Assembly (NCBI GenBank): GCA_016218065.1
Contig: JACRFA010000285.1
Location: 1-41,536 of the forward strand
From: Ignavibacteriota bacterium
Lineage (GTDB): Bacteria > Bacteroidota > Ignavibacteria > UBA10030 > UBA6906
Length of the DNA stretch: 41,536 nucleotides
Direction of reading: 5' to 3'
The notes beneath the pieces are model-generated. The model was not told the DNA's origin, made no database searches, and saw nothing but the letters and a program-made list of their open reading frames with translations. The translations under genes were made by a program, and so were the position numbers. Shown here piece by piece: positions 16,866 to 24,793 of the stretch. Each line of letters starts with the position of its first letter. The stretch's first letter is position 1.

Positions 16866-17435
16866 CTAGCGCAAGAGGTCGTAGTCGGTTTTTGTGTTGA
16901 TGTTGCGGAGTTGATCGGCAAATCGGTTGAGGTCGAGCGTCGTGAGCCGGTCGGTGTGCCAATGGAGAAAAGAGTAAACGGATCTGTTTCCGTTGCTGAG
17001 ATGAGAGTCAAGCTCTGCGAGAATGTTTTTGGGATAGACTCCAATCAACGGGTGGGAGTTTGCATCGTCCTTGGCAATAGTGATTTTGTCGGGATGAGCC
17101 TGAGAGAGTATTTCCTGCACCAGCGCAGTCGTGACGAATGGCGTGTCGCATGACAGTACGAAGATCATCGACGTTGTTGCATGCGTGAGAGCCGAATGAA
17201 TTCCTCCGAGCGGCCCCGCGTCGTGAATGATGTCGGCATACATCGGAAGATCGAGAAACGCGTACTCATGCCGATCGGAAATCACGATCACGTGTGAGCA
17301 TGCCGGCTTCAGAGTCTCAGCGATGTGTTGAATAAACGGCTTGCCGCTGTAATGAAGCAGGGCCTTGTTCTCCCCCATGCGACTGCTCTTCCCACCTGCA
17401 AGGATAGCACCAGTGATGTTGGCGATGTTCAGCAT
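16866..17435 (-). CDS. mobA: Molybdenum cofactor guanylyltransferase
   Basis: A 189-residue enzyme that joins GMP from GTP to molybdopterin to make the bis-MGD cofactor used by DMSO-reductase-family enzymes. The nucleotide-binding N-terminus reads GAILAGGKSSRMGENKALL. Later are GPLGGIHSAL, the Mg-binding SCDTPF, HPLIGVY in the acceptor region, and NINTKTDYDLL, the family's NINTPEDL-like end. Length matches family norm. It is 9 bp after the TauE gene and is the last gene of the sulfur island. The island's molybdopterin reductase needs exactly this cofactor, which gives strong context support. Confidence 0.93.
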   Translation of the reverse strand: MLNIANITGAILAGGKSSRMGENKALLHYSGKPFIQHIAETLKPACSHVIVISDRHEYAFLDLPMYADIIHDAGPLGGIHSALTHATTSMIFVLSCDTPFVTTALVQEILSQAHPDKITIAKDDANSHPLIGVYPKNILAELDSHLSNGNRSVYSFLHWHTDRLTTLDLNRFADQLRNINTKTDYDLLR

Positions 17436-17444
17436 TCGTTAGCG

Positions 17445-18203
17445 TCATACGAAAAGTAGCAGAAGTTTTCCTCCAGCAATCAGCAAGACAAGTCCGAGCA
17501 GAGTTTGGAGGAATAATGGGCGAGCACGCCGCGCGCCCAGATACGATCCGAGAAATCCTCCCGCCAAAACACACGCACCCAGGATGATCATCGGACTCGT
17601 AGCGACATTTCCCCGTGACAGATGTCCCGCCAAACCGCTCACAGAGTTTACGACGATGAATGCGCTCGACACGGCCGCAGTGTGCTTTGCATCAGCCCAT
17701 CGAAGAAAGAGAAGAATCGGGCTGAGAAAAATTCCGCCGCCGATTCCTACCATGCCGGAGACGAGTCCGAGCACAAGCCCGATGCAAAGAGGCCAGATCC
17801 AATTCTGCCCAATGGTTTTATCCGGCGAGGTCGCTTTCACTTCGCGAAGAAACAGCATGCGTATCGCTGCGAGCGTAAGCGCTAAGCCGAGAAGGAGACT
17901 GAATGTCTGGGAGGACAGGGGAATGAGTCCGCCGATGAACGCCGCCGGAATAGAACCGATGATGAACGGCTTCAGCAGTCGGAAGGAGAAGTACCCGTTG
18001 CGCTGATAAACCGCGAACCCGACGCTCGCGACAAGAATGTTGAGCATGAGCGCAATCGGAACAACCGCCGAGGTCGCGACGCCCGCCAATGCAAAGAGCG
18101 CAAGGTAACCCGACGCGCCGCCGTGCCCGACACTCGCGTACAGCATCGCCACGAAAAAAAAGAGCGGAAGAATCCACCATGCTACGATGACTTCAGGCAT
18201 CAT
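17445..18203 (-). CDS. TauE/SafE family sulfite exporter-like permease
   Basis: A 252-residue membrane protein of about 8 helices in two homologous halves. The first begins FFFVAMLYASVGHGGASGYLA and the second LVLGLVSGMVGIGGGIFL; both carry the Gly-rich signature of the TauE/SafE (DUF81) family. The family is associated with export of sulfite, sulfoacetate or other organosulfur anions, and some members move other small anions. GGAGG lies immediately upstream of two tandem ATGs, so the second ATG may be used as well. The gene is 51 bp downstream of the carboxymuconolactone-decarboxylase-fold gene and 9 bp before mobA. Given its neighbours, export of a sulfur oxyanion such as sulfite is the best guess. 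Confidence 0.88.
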   Translation of the reverse strand: MMPEVIVAWWILPLFFFVAMLYASVGHGGASGYLALFALAGVATSAVVPIALMLNILVASVGFAVYQRNGYFSFRLLKPFIIGSIPAAFIGGLIPLSSQTFSLLLGLALTLAAIRMLFLREVKATSPDKTIGQNWIWPLCIGLVLGLVSGMVGIGGGIFLSPILLFLRWADAKHTAAVSSAFIVVNSVSGLAGHLSRGNVATSPMIILGACVLAGGFLGSYLGARRARPLFLQTLLGLVLLIAGGKLLLLFV

Positions 18204-18254
18204 CCTCCGACTTTCACGATGCGTGCCCAGGCCAGCATGAGTCAGCGAGGTGGC

Positions 18255-18590
18255 TCACTTCTTCTTTCGCTTCTTGGCGCCTTCGTTAACAATGTCTTCG
18301 ATCCAACTTATGCTCGCCATCATCGATGGAAAGCCGATGGTGGGCAACGCAAGCAGCGCCACATGACGCAGCTCGTCGCGTGTGGCGCCCGCGTCGATCG
18401 CCTTTCGCACATGCGAGTGAACGGCGCCCTCGAGTCGCGCACCAATGGAAATCGCGAGCTTGGCCAACGCCCGTGTTTTTTCATCGAGGGGACCCGCAGC
18501 GTGAACGGCGCTGCCGAGGTCTGCGTATGCGCTGCCGACTGCCGGAAATTCATCGACGAATTTTCTGAACCGTTTGGGTGGTTTTGACAT
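18255..18590 (-). CDS. Carboxymuconolactone decarboxylase-fold (AhpD-like) protein lacking cysteines
   Basis: A 111-residue protein of the CMD/AhpD helical fold, with RALAKLAISIGARLEGAVHS followed by HVRKAIDAGATRDELRHVAL, LALPTIGFPSMMA. AhpD-type members use a CXXC pair before a His; here the equivalent stretch is GAVHSHVRKA and there is no Cys in the whole protein, so peroxiredoxin-reductase activity is unlikely. The C-terminus is strongly basic (KKRKKK). The ATG at 18590 is chosen because AAAGGA lies about 7 bp upstream and conservation begins just after it. It lies in the sulfur island, 280 bp from the rhodanese gene. Role unknown; a small-molecule binding or thiol-independent function is plausible. 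Confidence 0.85.
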   Translation of the reverse strand: MSKPPKRFRKFVDEFPAVGSAYADLGSAVHAAGPLDEKTRALAKLAISIGARLEGAVHSHVRKAIDAGATRDELRHVALLALPTIGFPSMMASISWIEDIVNEGAKKRKKK

Positions 18591-18870
18591 GACGATCCTT
18601 TCAGAGGAATGTGTTTGCGCTGCCGTTTTGCGCGGAGGCAGGCAACGCTGCCGGAGGTGCTTTCGGAGAACAAGATACACTTTTTTGTTTGCAAGGCAAG
18701 GGACAGCCTGAATTCCGAGTTCGCAAGTCTCAAACCGCCTTGCACGAAGCGACCAACGATTAGCAGTCAATAGTCAATAGTCAATTGCCAATGGTCAATC
18801 GTTCCGCGCAAAAGGGGCGGCTGAATCCCGGTTGAAAGCAGCGGGACGCCCACCAACGATCAACGAGAAC
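18591..18870. other. Intergenic gap inside the sulfur island
   Basis: A 280-bp gap with no gene separates the rhodanese and CMD genes. It contains the heptamer array at 18766-18800 and a second CCAACGATCAACGA stretch near 18853. A hairpin-type terminator is not evident, so transcription may continue or restart here. Confidence 0.45.
18766..18800. repeat. Five-unit heptamer array
   Basis: Five consecutive 7-bp units, GTCAATA, GTCAATA, GTCAATT, GCCAATG, GTCAATC. The core RTCAAY is shared with the arrays at 2755 and near 18853. It is non-coding. Confidence 0.7.
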
Positions 18871-19521
18871 TCAACAGCCTTCCTTCTTTTTCTTTTTTGG
18901 CGCGCCGCCTGCTGCGGCTGACGCGGCCGGCATCTCCAGCTTCGGCATCGCGAGTTGCGGGGTGGATTTTGCGTCTGCAGTTCCGGTGCGCGGTGAGCCG
19001 CCGAAGAATGCGCTGACCGATTTCCGCTTTTCGAACGCCAGCTTCTCATCGGCGCTTGCATTCTCTGCTATCGACGGAAATAGAATGCGATTCTTCCACT
19101 CATCCAAACCATCTCTCAGGATGTACGCGCTCTTATATTGCTGCGCTTTGAGAAGAAACCACGCTTGCGCCGCATGAATTCCTCCTTCCGAATAGAGAAT
19201 GATCTTTTCATTTCGCATCAATGCTCCTTCAAACAACGACGCCACGGGAATGTTTTCTGCCGTCGGGATGTGGTACTCTGCGAACTCCTTTTCGCTCCGC
19301 ACATCAACAAGTCTGTAGTCTGCACGTCCTTTGATGATCCAATCGGCGAGATCATCGACCGAAATGTGATCGGTCTCTTTGTCAACGAGAAGTGCAAGCT
19401 CCTTCACATTCAGCGTAGCCGTGTTGCCGCGGTACGGATTACCGGCGAAGACCGCGAGCAAACCAAGCACCATGACAATGACCGCGAGCTTTTGATTGAG
19501 CGATAGTTTGATTGCTTTCAT
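18871..19521 (-). CDS. Membrane-anchored rhodanese-fold protein without catalytic Cys
   Basis: A 216-residue protein with an N-terminal membrane helix (LAVIVMVLGLLAVFAG, about residues 12-27) followed by a rhodanese domain (about 50-150). The domain shows YRLVDVRSEKEFAEYHIP and AENIPVASL, and ends in LRDGLDEWK. The active-site loop, normally CXXGXR, reads YSEGGIHAAQAW here: Ser replaces the sulfur-carrying Cys. The C-terminal region is Pro/Ala-rich and ends in a lysine run plus Cys (KKKKKEGC), giving a possible alternative thiol. It overlaps the YeeE/YedE gene by 4 nt (ATGA). The start at 19521 is chosen by AGGGAG upstream and the overlap. Such genes beside YeeE/YedE pairs suggest delivery or sensing of incoming sulfur at the membrane; classical sulfurtransferase activity is doubtful. 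Confidence 0.88.
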   Translation of the reverse strand: MKAIKLSLNQKLAVIVMVLGLLAVFAGNPYRGNTATLNVKELALLVDKETDHISVDDLADWIIKGRADYRLVDVRSEKEFAEYHIPTAENIPVASLFEGALMRNEKIILYSEGGIHAAQAWFLLKAQQYKSAYILRDGLDEWKNRILFPSIAENASADEKLAFEKRKSVSAFFGGSPRTGTADAKSTPQLAMPKLEMPAASAAAGGAPKKKKKEGC

Positions 19522-20129
19522 TGCTGCACTCCCTTTACCTTTGCTGCAAGTTTCTTCTCGACCCATTCAGCCCCGACAAATCCGCCAACGGCCATGAGAA
19601 CGACAAGGAACACGACGAGTCCGTACGATACGCCAAACAACTCCGGCAGCGTTACTTTCCCCATTGCGCCGGATGAGTAGAAATCTTTGAGCAGCGGATA
19701 CGCTTCGCCGAAGACGAAGACGCCCGCGATGATGCCGAGGATATAGATCATGGCATCGTAGCGACCGGTGGCCGCGGAGACGCAGGATGTTCCTGGACAA
19801 TAGCCGCCGATGACGAACCCGACGCCGAGAATCAATCCGCCGACAATTTGTGGCGCAAGATATGTCTGGCTCACATACACCAGCGAGAGATCGACGACGC
19901 CGAGAACCGACAGCCAAAAGAGTCCGAGCATTGCAGTGACGATGGCGGTGAACATGACTTTGAAGACAGTCATGTCGGTGAAGTAGAATTGTGCCGCGAG
20001 CTTGCGACCGCTGCCGAAGCCGGCACGTTCAAGGAAGAAGCCGAATCCAATGCCGATGATGAATGCGACGATGAGACTTGCTTCATCGCCGAAGAGGCCG
20101 AACTTAAAGAATGGTGCGTTCATGTCCAT
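19518..20129 (-). CDS. YeeE/YedE family sulfur transporter, second half-size protein
   Basis: A 203-residue integral membrane protein of about 5 helices from the YeeE/YedE (sulphur transport) family. The signature GGYCPGTSCVSAATGRYD provides two conserved cysteines in the membrane, comparable to the thiosulfate-path cysteines of YeeE/TsuA. FFLERAGFGSGRKLAA is the other family motif. Single-chain YeeE proteins contain two such halves; here two half-size genes lie in tandem and probably form a heteromer. It overlaps the preceding half by 10 nt and the rhodanese gene by 4 nt, so the three are tightly coupled. AGGAG lies 3 bp before the first ATG and 9 bp before the in-frame ATG at 20123, so the latter may be the true start. 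Confidence 0.92.
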   Translation of the reverse strand: MDMNAPFFKFGLFGDEASLIVAFIIGIGFGFFLERAGFGSGRKLAAQFYFTDMTVFKVMFTAIVTAMLGLFWLSVLGVVDLSLVYVSQTYLAPQIVGGLILGVGFVIGGYCPGTSCVSAATGRYDAMIYILGIIAGVFVFGEAYPLLKDFYSSGAMGKVTLPELFGVSYGLVVFLVVLMAVGGFVGAEWVEKKLAAKVKGVQQ

Positions 20130-20710
20130 TGTCTCCTGAAAAAGTATGCGACGGCATAACCTCCGGCAAACACCGCGAGCATGAATGCCCAGCTGCCGAC
20201 TCCCAACACAGCGCCGCCCGTCAACGCCTGACCGCTTGTGCAGCCACGCGCCAACTTTGCGCCAAAGCCCATGATGCCTCCGCCAAGAAATGCAAAGAGG
20301 AATCGTTTGCCGGTTGAGATGCGCGGACCTTTTTCGACCGAGCCTTTCAGCCGGTGCGCGAAAAGTCCGGAAACGAATCCACCGACAACAACGCCCATCA
20401 CTTCAAACACTAACCAGTCCTTGAGCGGATGATGTACGCCGTCGCCGAGGTTCTCCGAAAAAAATCCGTTGGCTTGCGCGTGTTCGGGCGACACTACGTT
20501 GATACCGACCGACACCAACGAACTGAACGCGCCCGATGCGCCAAGCCCGCGGCCCATGATCACGAATGCCGCAAGTAACACAAGCCCAAGCCCGATGCCC
20601 GCGAGATACGAATTCCAAAACGGCTGCGCCTTGTGAATAACTTCAACAGGCGCCCGCTCTTCAATGTCTTCAGGCGCCGCAACGTCAATTGTATTCATAC
20701 TATTCTCCAT
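20120..20710 (-). CDS. YeeE/YedE family sulfur transporter, first half-size protein
   Basis: A 196-residue membrane protein with a roughly 30-residue charged cytosolic N-terminus (MNTIDVAAPEDIEERAPVEV) and about 5 helices. The family motif GFGAKLARGCTSGQALTGG includes the conserved Cys of the RGCTSG loop, the counterpart of the Cys in the partner subunit. It is 56 bp downstream of the NrfD-type gene and overlaps the second half by 10 nt. Together they likely import thiosulfate, polysulfide or a related sulfur species, or move it out, in support of the reductase complex. Direction and substrate are inferred from family. Confidence 0.92.
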   Translation of the reverse strand: MENSMNTIDVAAPEDIEERAPVEVIHKAQPFWNSYLAGIGLGLVLLAAFVIMGRGLGASGAFSSLVSVGINVVSPEHAQANGFFSENLGDGVHHPLKDWLVFEVMGVVVGGFVSGLFAHRLKGSVEKGPRISTGKRFLFAFLGGGIMGFGAKLARGCTSGQALTGGAVLGVGSWAFMLAVFAGGYAVAYFFRRQWT

Positions 20711-20766
20711 CGTAGTCTGTTGTTTAGTTGCTCATTTTCAAGTCGGGCCAATGCCCGCACATTTTG

Positions 20767-21711
20767 TTACAATCCCGCGCTCGCCCAGTGACTGTACTGG
20801 CCGGCAGAAACAATCACGAAGCGCAAAATTAATCCACCGACAATCACCATGATCGGCGCGATGGGCGTATGCTTCACTTTGTGGTTCACGGCCAGCAACT
20901 GAATGATCAGCGGAATGATGATTCCCATCCCCACCACAAACACCCAGAAGACTGCGGCATACGGTCCGTTGAGCAGCAAGTGCGCAGCATTCTGATGCAT
21001 CTGAGTCGAGCTGAGCAGGCCGATGATGAACTGCGCGAAAACGAACAGCTCGAAGATCAAGAAGCCATTGTCGGCTTTCGCGAGCAGCTCACGCTCGTAC
21101 ACGTCGTCGGTGATCATGTGAACGAATGCTGCCGCGGCGGAAAGACCCGACGTGAGGAAGAGTACCCAGAGCACCGCGCTGCTCCAGAGCGGACGCGCGC
21201 CGAGCGCGCTGAGCAACACGCCTGTGTACATTCCAAGTATCGCCCCAACGATCATGCTCAGCACACCGATGTTCTTGACCGCGGTCGGATGTTGGTTGAT
21301 GAATGTCGAAATCTTATCGAAGACTTTGATGCGATTCTGAAACGCCGGCGGAATGCGCGTGAGTGTTGTCGCGAGCAGCGTGGGATAGACAAGAATCAGA
21401 ATCCATGATCCCCACGACATCGGCGATGAGATTTTGAACGCCGTGTAGAGTCGCCACACATACAGCTTGTGCTCAAGATCCAGGAACAACGCGAACATGC
21501 CAGCGCTCAGAAGCAGCAGGCTGATGTGTGGAAGCCAGAAGCATGAGAAGTAGCTGTGTTTGTAGCGTTCCTTGAAAATGAAGTAGCCGGAAATGATCAT
21601 GATGCCGGCGACCAATCCGCCGAGAAACAGATACACCGGAATCTCCCAGCCCCAGATGTGCAGCGTGGGATCGATCTGCGGATTCATTCGTGTTGTTGTG
21701 AGTTCGTGCAT
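20767..21711 (-). CDS. psrC: NrfD/PsrC-type membrane quinol-binding subunit
   Basis: A 314-residue NrfD/PsrC family protein with about 8 transmembrane helices. This family anchors molybdopterin-FeS complexes to the membrane and exchanges electrons with the quinone pool. Visible features are the N-terminal WGWEIPVYLFLGGLVAGIM motif of helix 1, LDLEHKLYVWRLYT after helix 2, and SPMSWGSWILILVYP, which resemble PsrC of polysulfide reductase. The ATG at 21711 is chosen because AGAAGG lies about 9 bp upstream; a longer reading from 21753 begins in the palindromic element. It is separated from the FeS subunit gene by that 280-bp element, which is unusual for such a complex. The gene symbol assumes a PsrABC-type complex; PhsC or another NrfD-like role is possible. 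Confidence 0.9.
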   Translation of the reverse strand: MHELTTTRMNPQIDPTLHIWGWEIPVYLFLGGLVAGIMIISGYFIFKERYKHSYFSCFWLPHISLLLLSAGMFALFLDLEHKLYVWRLYTAFKISSPMSWGSWILILVYPTLLATTLTRIPPAFQNRIKVFDKISTFINQHPTAVKNIGVLSMIVGAILGMYTGVLLSALGARPLWSSAVLWVLFLTSGLSAAAAFVHMITDDVYERELLAKADNGFLIFELFVFAQFIIGLLSSTQMHQNAAHLLLNGPYAAVFWVFVVGMGIIIPLIIQLLAVNHKVKHTPIAPIMVIVGGLILRFVIVSAGQYSHWASAGL

Positions 21712-21724
21712 AGTCGTTTTCCTT

Positions 21725-22004
21725 CTCAATTCTGAGCGTAGCGAAGAATCCATCCACCTAAGGATTCGATTCTTCGGTCTCCTACGAGACCTGTTGCTGA
21801 CATGTCCATGTCAGTCTGAGCCCCGGCATTTTTGTCCCGCTTGTCGGGACGCCACAAAGCTGCATCGGACGAAGAGTCGAGAATTTGGTATCTACCCGAG
21901 TCAGGTTCTGGATTCTTCCCCAAAGGGGTCCTTCGGACACTTCGTCCTGATTTGTCCGAAGGACTCCTTCGGAGAAAAGCAATCAGGACTTCGTTCAGAA
22001 TGAC
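21725..22004. repeat. Palindrome-rich composite repeat element
   Basis: About 280 bp with near-inverted ends: left CTCAATTCTGAGCG...CGAAGAATCC and right CTTCGTTCAGAATGACA. It is packed with dyads: CGAAGAATC/GATTCTTCG (21742-21776), GGTCTC/GAGACC (21776-21791), TGACATG/CATGTCA (21798-21813), GTCCCG/CGGGAC (21834-21850), a 12-bp pair GTCCTTCGGACA/TGTCCGAAGGAC (21928-21964) and TCCTGATT/AATCAGGA (21945-21988). It has no plausible gene. It resembles the non-autonomous intergenic elements of many bacteria that carry TTCAGAATGACA ends. It sits between the FeS and membrane subunit genes. Confidence 0.8.
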
Positions 22005-22018
22005 AAAACAACAACGTG

Positions 22019-22558
22019 TCAGGTTAAATAAAAAATATTTGGTTGCGTCCCAGCTTCCGGCATCAGCGAGTGATGCTTGCGTGAGCGCAGCAGTTGGCTC
22101 ACGTTGCTGTTCGGATCATCGAGATCGCCGAAGTACATGCAATGCGTCGGGCACACAGAGACGCAAGCCGGATCGAGTCCCTTCTCGACGCGGTGAATGC
22201 AGAACGTACATTTGTCGGCATAGCCGTCGGGATGAATGAACCGCGCATCGTACGGGCACGACGCAACGCACGCCTTACACCCGATGCACTCATCCTTCGT
22301 CACCAACACAACGCCCCCAATCTCGTGAATGTGGCTCGCGCCTGTTGGGCAGCACGACACGCACGGCGGATTGCTGCATTGGTTGCAACGCTCCGATCGA
22401 ATCTCCATCTCCACCGTCGGAAATTTCCCCTGCACATCCTGCACAATCCAGTCGCGGTTGTAGCCTTCAGGAACCTGATTCTCCGTCTTGCATGCGACAA
22501 CGCAATCCATGCAGCCAACACACTTCGTCGTATCGATCACCATTCCAAATCGTGCCAT
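22019..22558 (-). CDS. psrB: Four-cluster [4Fe-4S] ferredoxin subunit (PsrB/PhsB/DmsB type)
   Basis: A 179-residue electron-transfer subunit carrying four cysteine groups for [4Fe-4S] clusters: CVGCMDCVVACK, then CNQCSNPPCVSCCP, CIGCKACVASCP and CTFCIHRV...CVSVCP. It wires the molybdopterin subunit to the NrfD-type membrane subunit. It starts 2 bp after the stop of the molybdopterin subunit gene, so translation is likely coupled. Length and cluster order match PsrB/PhsB. No separate signal is present, as expected for a subunit co-exported with a Tat-tagged partner. The composite repeat begins 14 bp after its stop. Confidence 0.95.
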   Translation of the reverse strand: MARFGMVIDTTKCVGCMDCVVACKTENQVPEGYNRDWIVQDVQGKFPTVEMEIRSERCNQCSNPPCVSCCPTGASHIHEIGGVVLVTKDECIGCKACVASCPYDARFIHPDGYADKCTFCIHRVEKGLDPACVSVCPTHCMYFGDLDDPNSNVSQLLRSRKHHSLMPEAGTQPNIFYLT

Positions 22559-22560
22559 GA

Positions 22561-24753
22561 CTATGCCACCTCGCTTTCTATGGTGACAAAGTTCATGTTC
22601 ATCCCCGTCCCGCCCATCAACGGATCAACTTCGTAGCGAGTCAGCAACTGCGCATCGCTCGCACCTTTCATGTACGCGAACTTTAACATGCGTGAGTTGT
22701 GGCCGAAGCCGTGCACCATGTACACACAATCGGGGCGAATGCGTTCAGTGGCTTTCACCTTCACCTTGTTGCACACAACGCCGTCCTGATTCTTCAGTCG
22801 AACGTAGTCGCCGCTTTTCAGACCAAGCCGGGCCGCGATTTCTGCGTTCACCCAGACTTCGTTTTCGTTCATCATATCCATGAGAATATGGTTGGATTGT
22901 GTTCGGCTGAACGAATGGACCGGTGCGCGTCCGTACAACAGTCTGAACGAGCCGGGCGGTCCGCTCGTCGGACGCTTGTACTTCGGCACGGGGTCGAAGC
23001 CTGCTTCCTGCAACTGAAGCGAGTAGAACTCGATCTTGCCCGATGGCGTCGGAAACTCAGCCGGAACGCCTTCATCGAAATAGATCGGCTGCTTCGCTCC
23101 GCGAATGATGCCATTCTTCTTCAGTTCTTTGTAGCTCAGACCCGCCGCGCTCAGTCGGTGTTCATAATATTCTTCAATGTGCTTCCACGGATAGTAGTGT
23201 CCGAGTCCGAGCTTCTCCGCAAGCTTCTTCGCCATCCACCAGTTTGGTTTCTGATCGTCAGGCGAATCGACGACAGGCTGTCGTAGCCCAACGAACGGCT
23301 CACGGAACCATTCAACGTTCAGATCGTCGAAGCGCTCAAGGTACACAGACTCAGGCAGCACAACATCCGCCCAGCCGGCAATCTCACTCGGAATCACATC
23401 GATCACCACCATCAGATCAAGATTCTGAATCGCTTTGATCGTCTCATTCTCATTCGGAAGCGCATGCATGAGATTTGTCGCGTACACAAACCAGCCTTTG
23501 ATCGGATAGGGCTTGCCGGTAATCGTCGCCTCTCGAATGCCGTTGGTAATCGTCTCATGCGCGAACGGATACTTGTGGTCGGGGTTATCGACTTTTCCTT
23601 TTTCCGATTTTGGATATTCGGGATAGGGATACGCGGGTACATCCATGCTGACCGGCGTGTAGAATCCGCCTTTGCGTCCCCAACTTCCCAGCAGCGCGTT
23701 GAGCAACGCAATCGCCCGACTCCGCTGAGCGTCATCGCCGTACCATGTCACATGACGTCCGGGATGGACGAGCGTAGCCGGCTTGTAGCGCTCCATTTCA
23801 CGCGCAGTCTGTCGAATCACGTCGGGGTCAATTCCGGTTTCAGGGTAGGCCCACTCGGGCGTGTACTGTTGGAGTGTCGCAGCAAATTGCTCAAAGCCGA
23901 ATCCGTAGTTCTGCACATACTCCTTGTCGTACAGACCTTCACTCACAATCACATTCATCCAGGCAAGCAGCAGCGCGAGATCGGTTCCGGGTTTGATCGG
24001 CAAGTAATACTTCGCTTTGCTTGCTGCAACAGAATATCGCGGATCGACCACAATCACGGTCGAGCCATCACCAACCGCGTCGGCAAATTCCTGCACCTGA
24101 CTGTTGTGCATGTTCTCGCCGAGGTGGCTGCCGATGAGCACGAGACATTGCGCGTTCTTGATGTCCGTCCGCTCCGGCGAGCTGACATCTTCGCCGAACG
24201 TCAACCGGAAGCCGACATCACGCGGGCCGCGGCATTGCGCGAACGATGGCGCAGAAATATTCGGCGTGCCGAATGCCTTCATCGTGTGCTTGAAGAAATT
24301 GCCGCCGATGCCGTGACTGAACAACGCAACTCCCTCGGGTCCGTACTGCGACTTGATCTTCTGCATCTTCTCCGCAATGTACGTCATCGCTTCATCCCAC
24401 GTCACCTCCACCCACTGCTCCTCGCCGCGATTTTTCTTGCGAATCAACGGCGCCTTCAGCCGGTCAGGATCGTAATGCGCGCCAACGCCTCCCGTCCCCC
24501 GCGGGCATAACCTTCCGTTGCTCAGCGGGTCGAGCGGGTTCCCCTCCACCTTCCAGAGCTTTCCGTCATTCACGTACGCGATCGCTCCGCACTTCCAGAA
24601 ACAGATGTCGCAGTACGTCGGAATCGTCTGGACTCCTTTCGCAGCTTTGTTGCTGAGCGCCTGCGTCGTCTTCAGCAGCGCTGTTCCTGCGGCGGCAACA
24701 CCAATCGTCGCACCGCTGATCTTCAAAAATTTTCGTCGCGAAACTGAATTCAT
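22561..24753 (-). CDS. psrA: Tat-exported molybdopterin oxidoreductase (polysulfide/thiosulfate reductase type)
   Basis: A 730-residue catalytic subunit of the DMSO-reductase family. The N-terminus has a Tat signal (SRRKFLKISG, then Ala-rich helix to about residue 33), so it works in the periplasm. The [4Fe-4S] motif is Y47-C48-DI-C51-FWK-C55 and C83 (RLCPRG). The likely Mo ligand is C174 in SFAQCRGPRDVGF, as in polysulfide reductase PsrA. Bis-MGD-binding segments (VVDPRYSVAASKAKYYLP, WADVVLPES) and the C-terminal GHNSRMLKFA region are present. The gene leads the complex operon, followed 2 bp later by the FeS subunit. Substrate choice between polysulfide, thiosulfate and tetrathionate cannot be read from sequence; the sulfur neighbours favour polysulfide or thiosulfate. 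Confidence 0.93.
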   Translation of the reverse strand: MNSVSRRKFLKISGATIGVAAAGTALLKTTQALSNKAAKGVQTIPTYCDICFWKCGAIAYVNDGKLWKVEGNPLDPLSNGRLCPRGTGGVGAHYDPDRLKAPLIRKKNRGEEQWVEVTWDEAMTYIAEKMQKIKSQYGPEGVALFSHGIGGNFFKHTMKAFGTPNISAPSFAQCRGPRDVGFRLTFGEDVSSPERTDIKNAQCLVLIGSHLGENMHNSQVQEFADAVGDGSTVIVVDPRYSVAASKAKYYLPIKPGTDLALLLAWMNVIVSEGLYDKEYVQNYGFGFEQFAATLQQYTPEWAYPETGIDPDVIRQTAREMERYKPATLVHPGRHVTWYGDDAQRSRAIALLNALLGSWGRKGGFYTPVSMDVPAYPYPEYPKSEKGKVDNPDHKYPFAHETITNGIREATITGKPYPIKGWFVYATNLMHALPNENETIKAIQNLDLMVVIDVIPSEIAGWADVVLPESVYLERFDDLNVEWFREPFVGLRQPVVDSPDDQKPNWWMAKKLAEKLGLGHYYPWKHIEEYYEHRLSAAGLSYKELKKNGIIRGAKQPIYFDEGVPAEFPTPSGKIEFYSLQLQEAGFDPVPKYKRPTSGPPGSFRLLYGRAPVHSFSRTQSNHILMDMMNENEVWVNAEIAARLGLKSGDYVRLKNQDGVVCNKVKVKATERIRPDCVYMVHGFGHNSRMLKFAYMKGASDAQLLTRYEVDPLMGGTGMNMNFVTIESEVA

Positions 24754-24793
24754 CGTTCTCTCATAGAATGTGATTCACGTTGAATCATGCCGC

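Noticed and set aside
21725-22004. Insertion sequence remnant
   Set aside because: No transposase fragment and no target duplication could be recognised, so it is described only as a palindromic repeat element.
23464-24510. Plus-strand frame opposite the molybdopterin subunit
   Set aside because: It is a shadow of the PsrA-type gene, whose FeS and Mo ligands are all on the minus strand.
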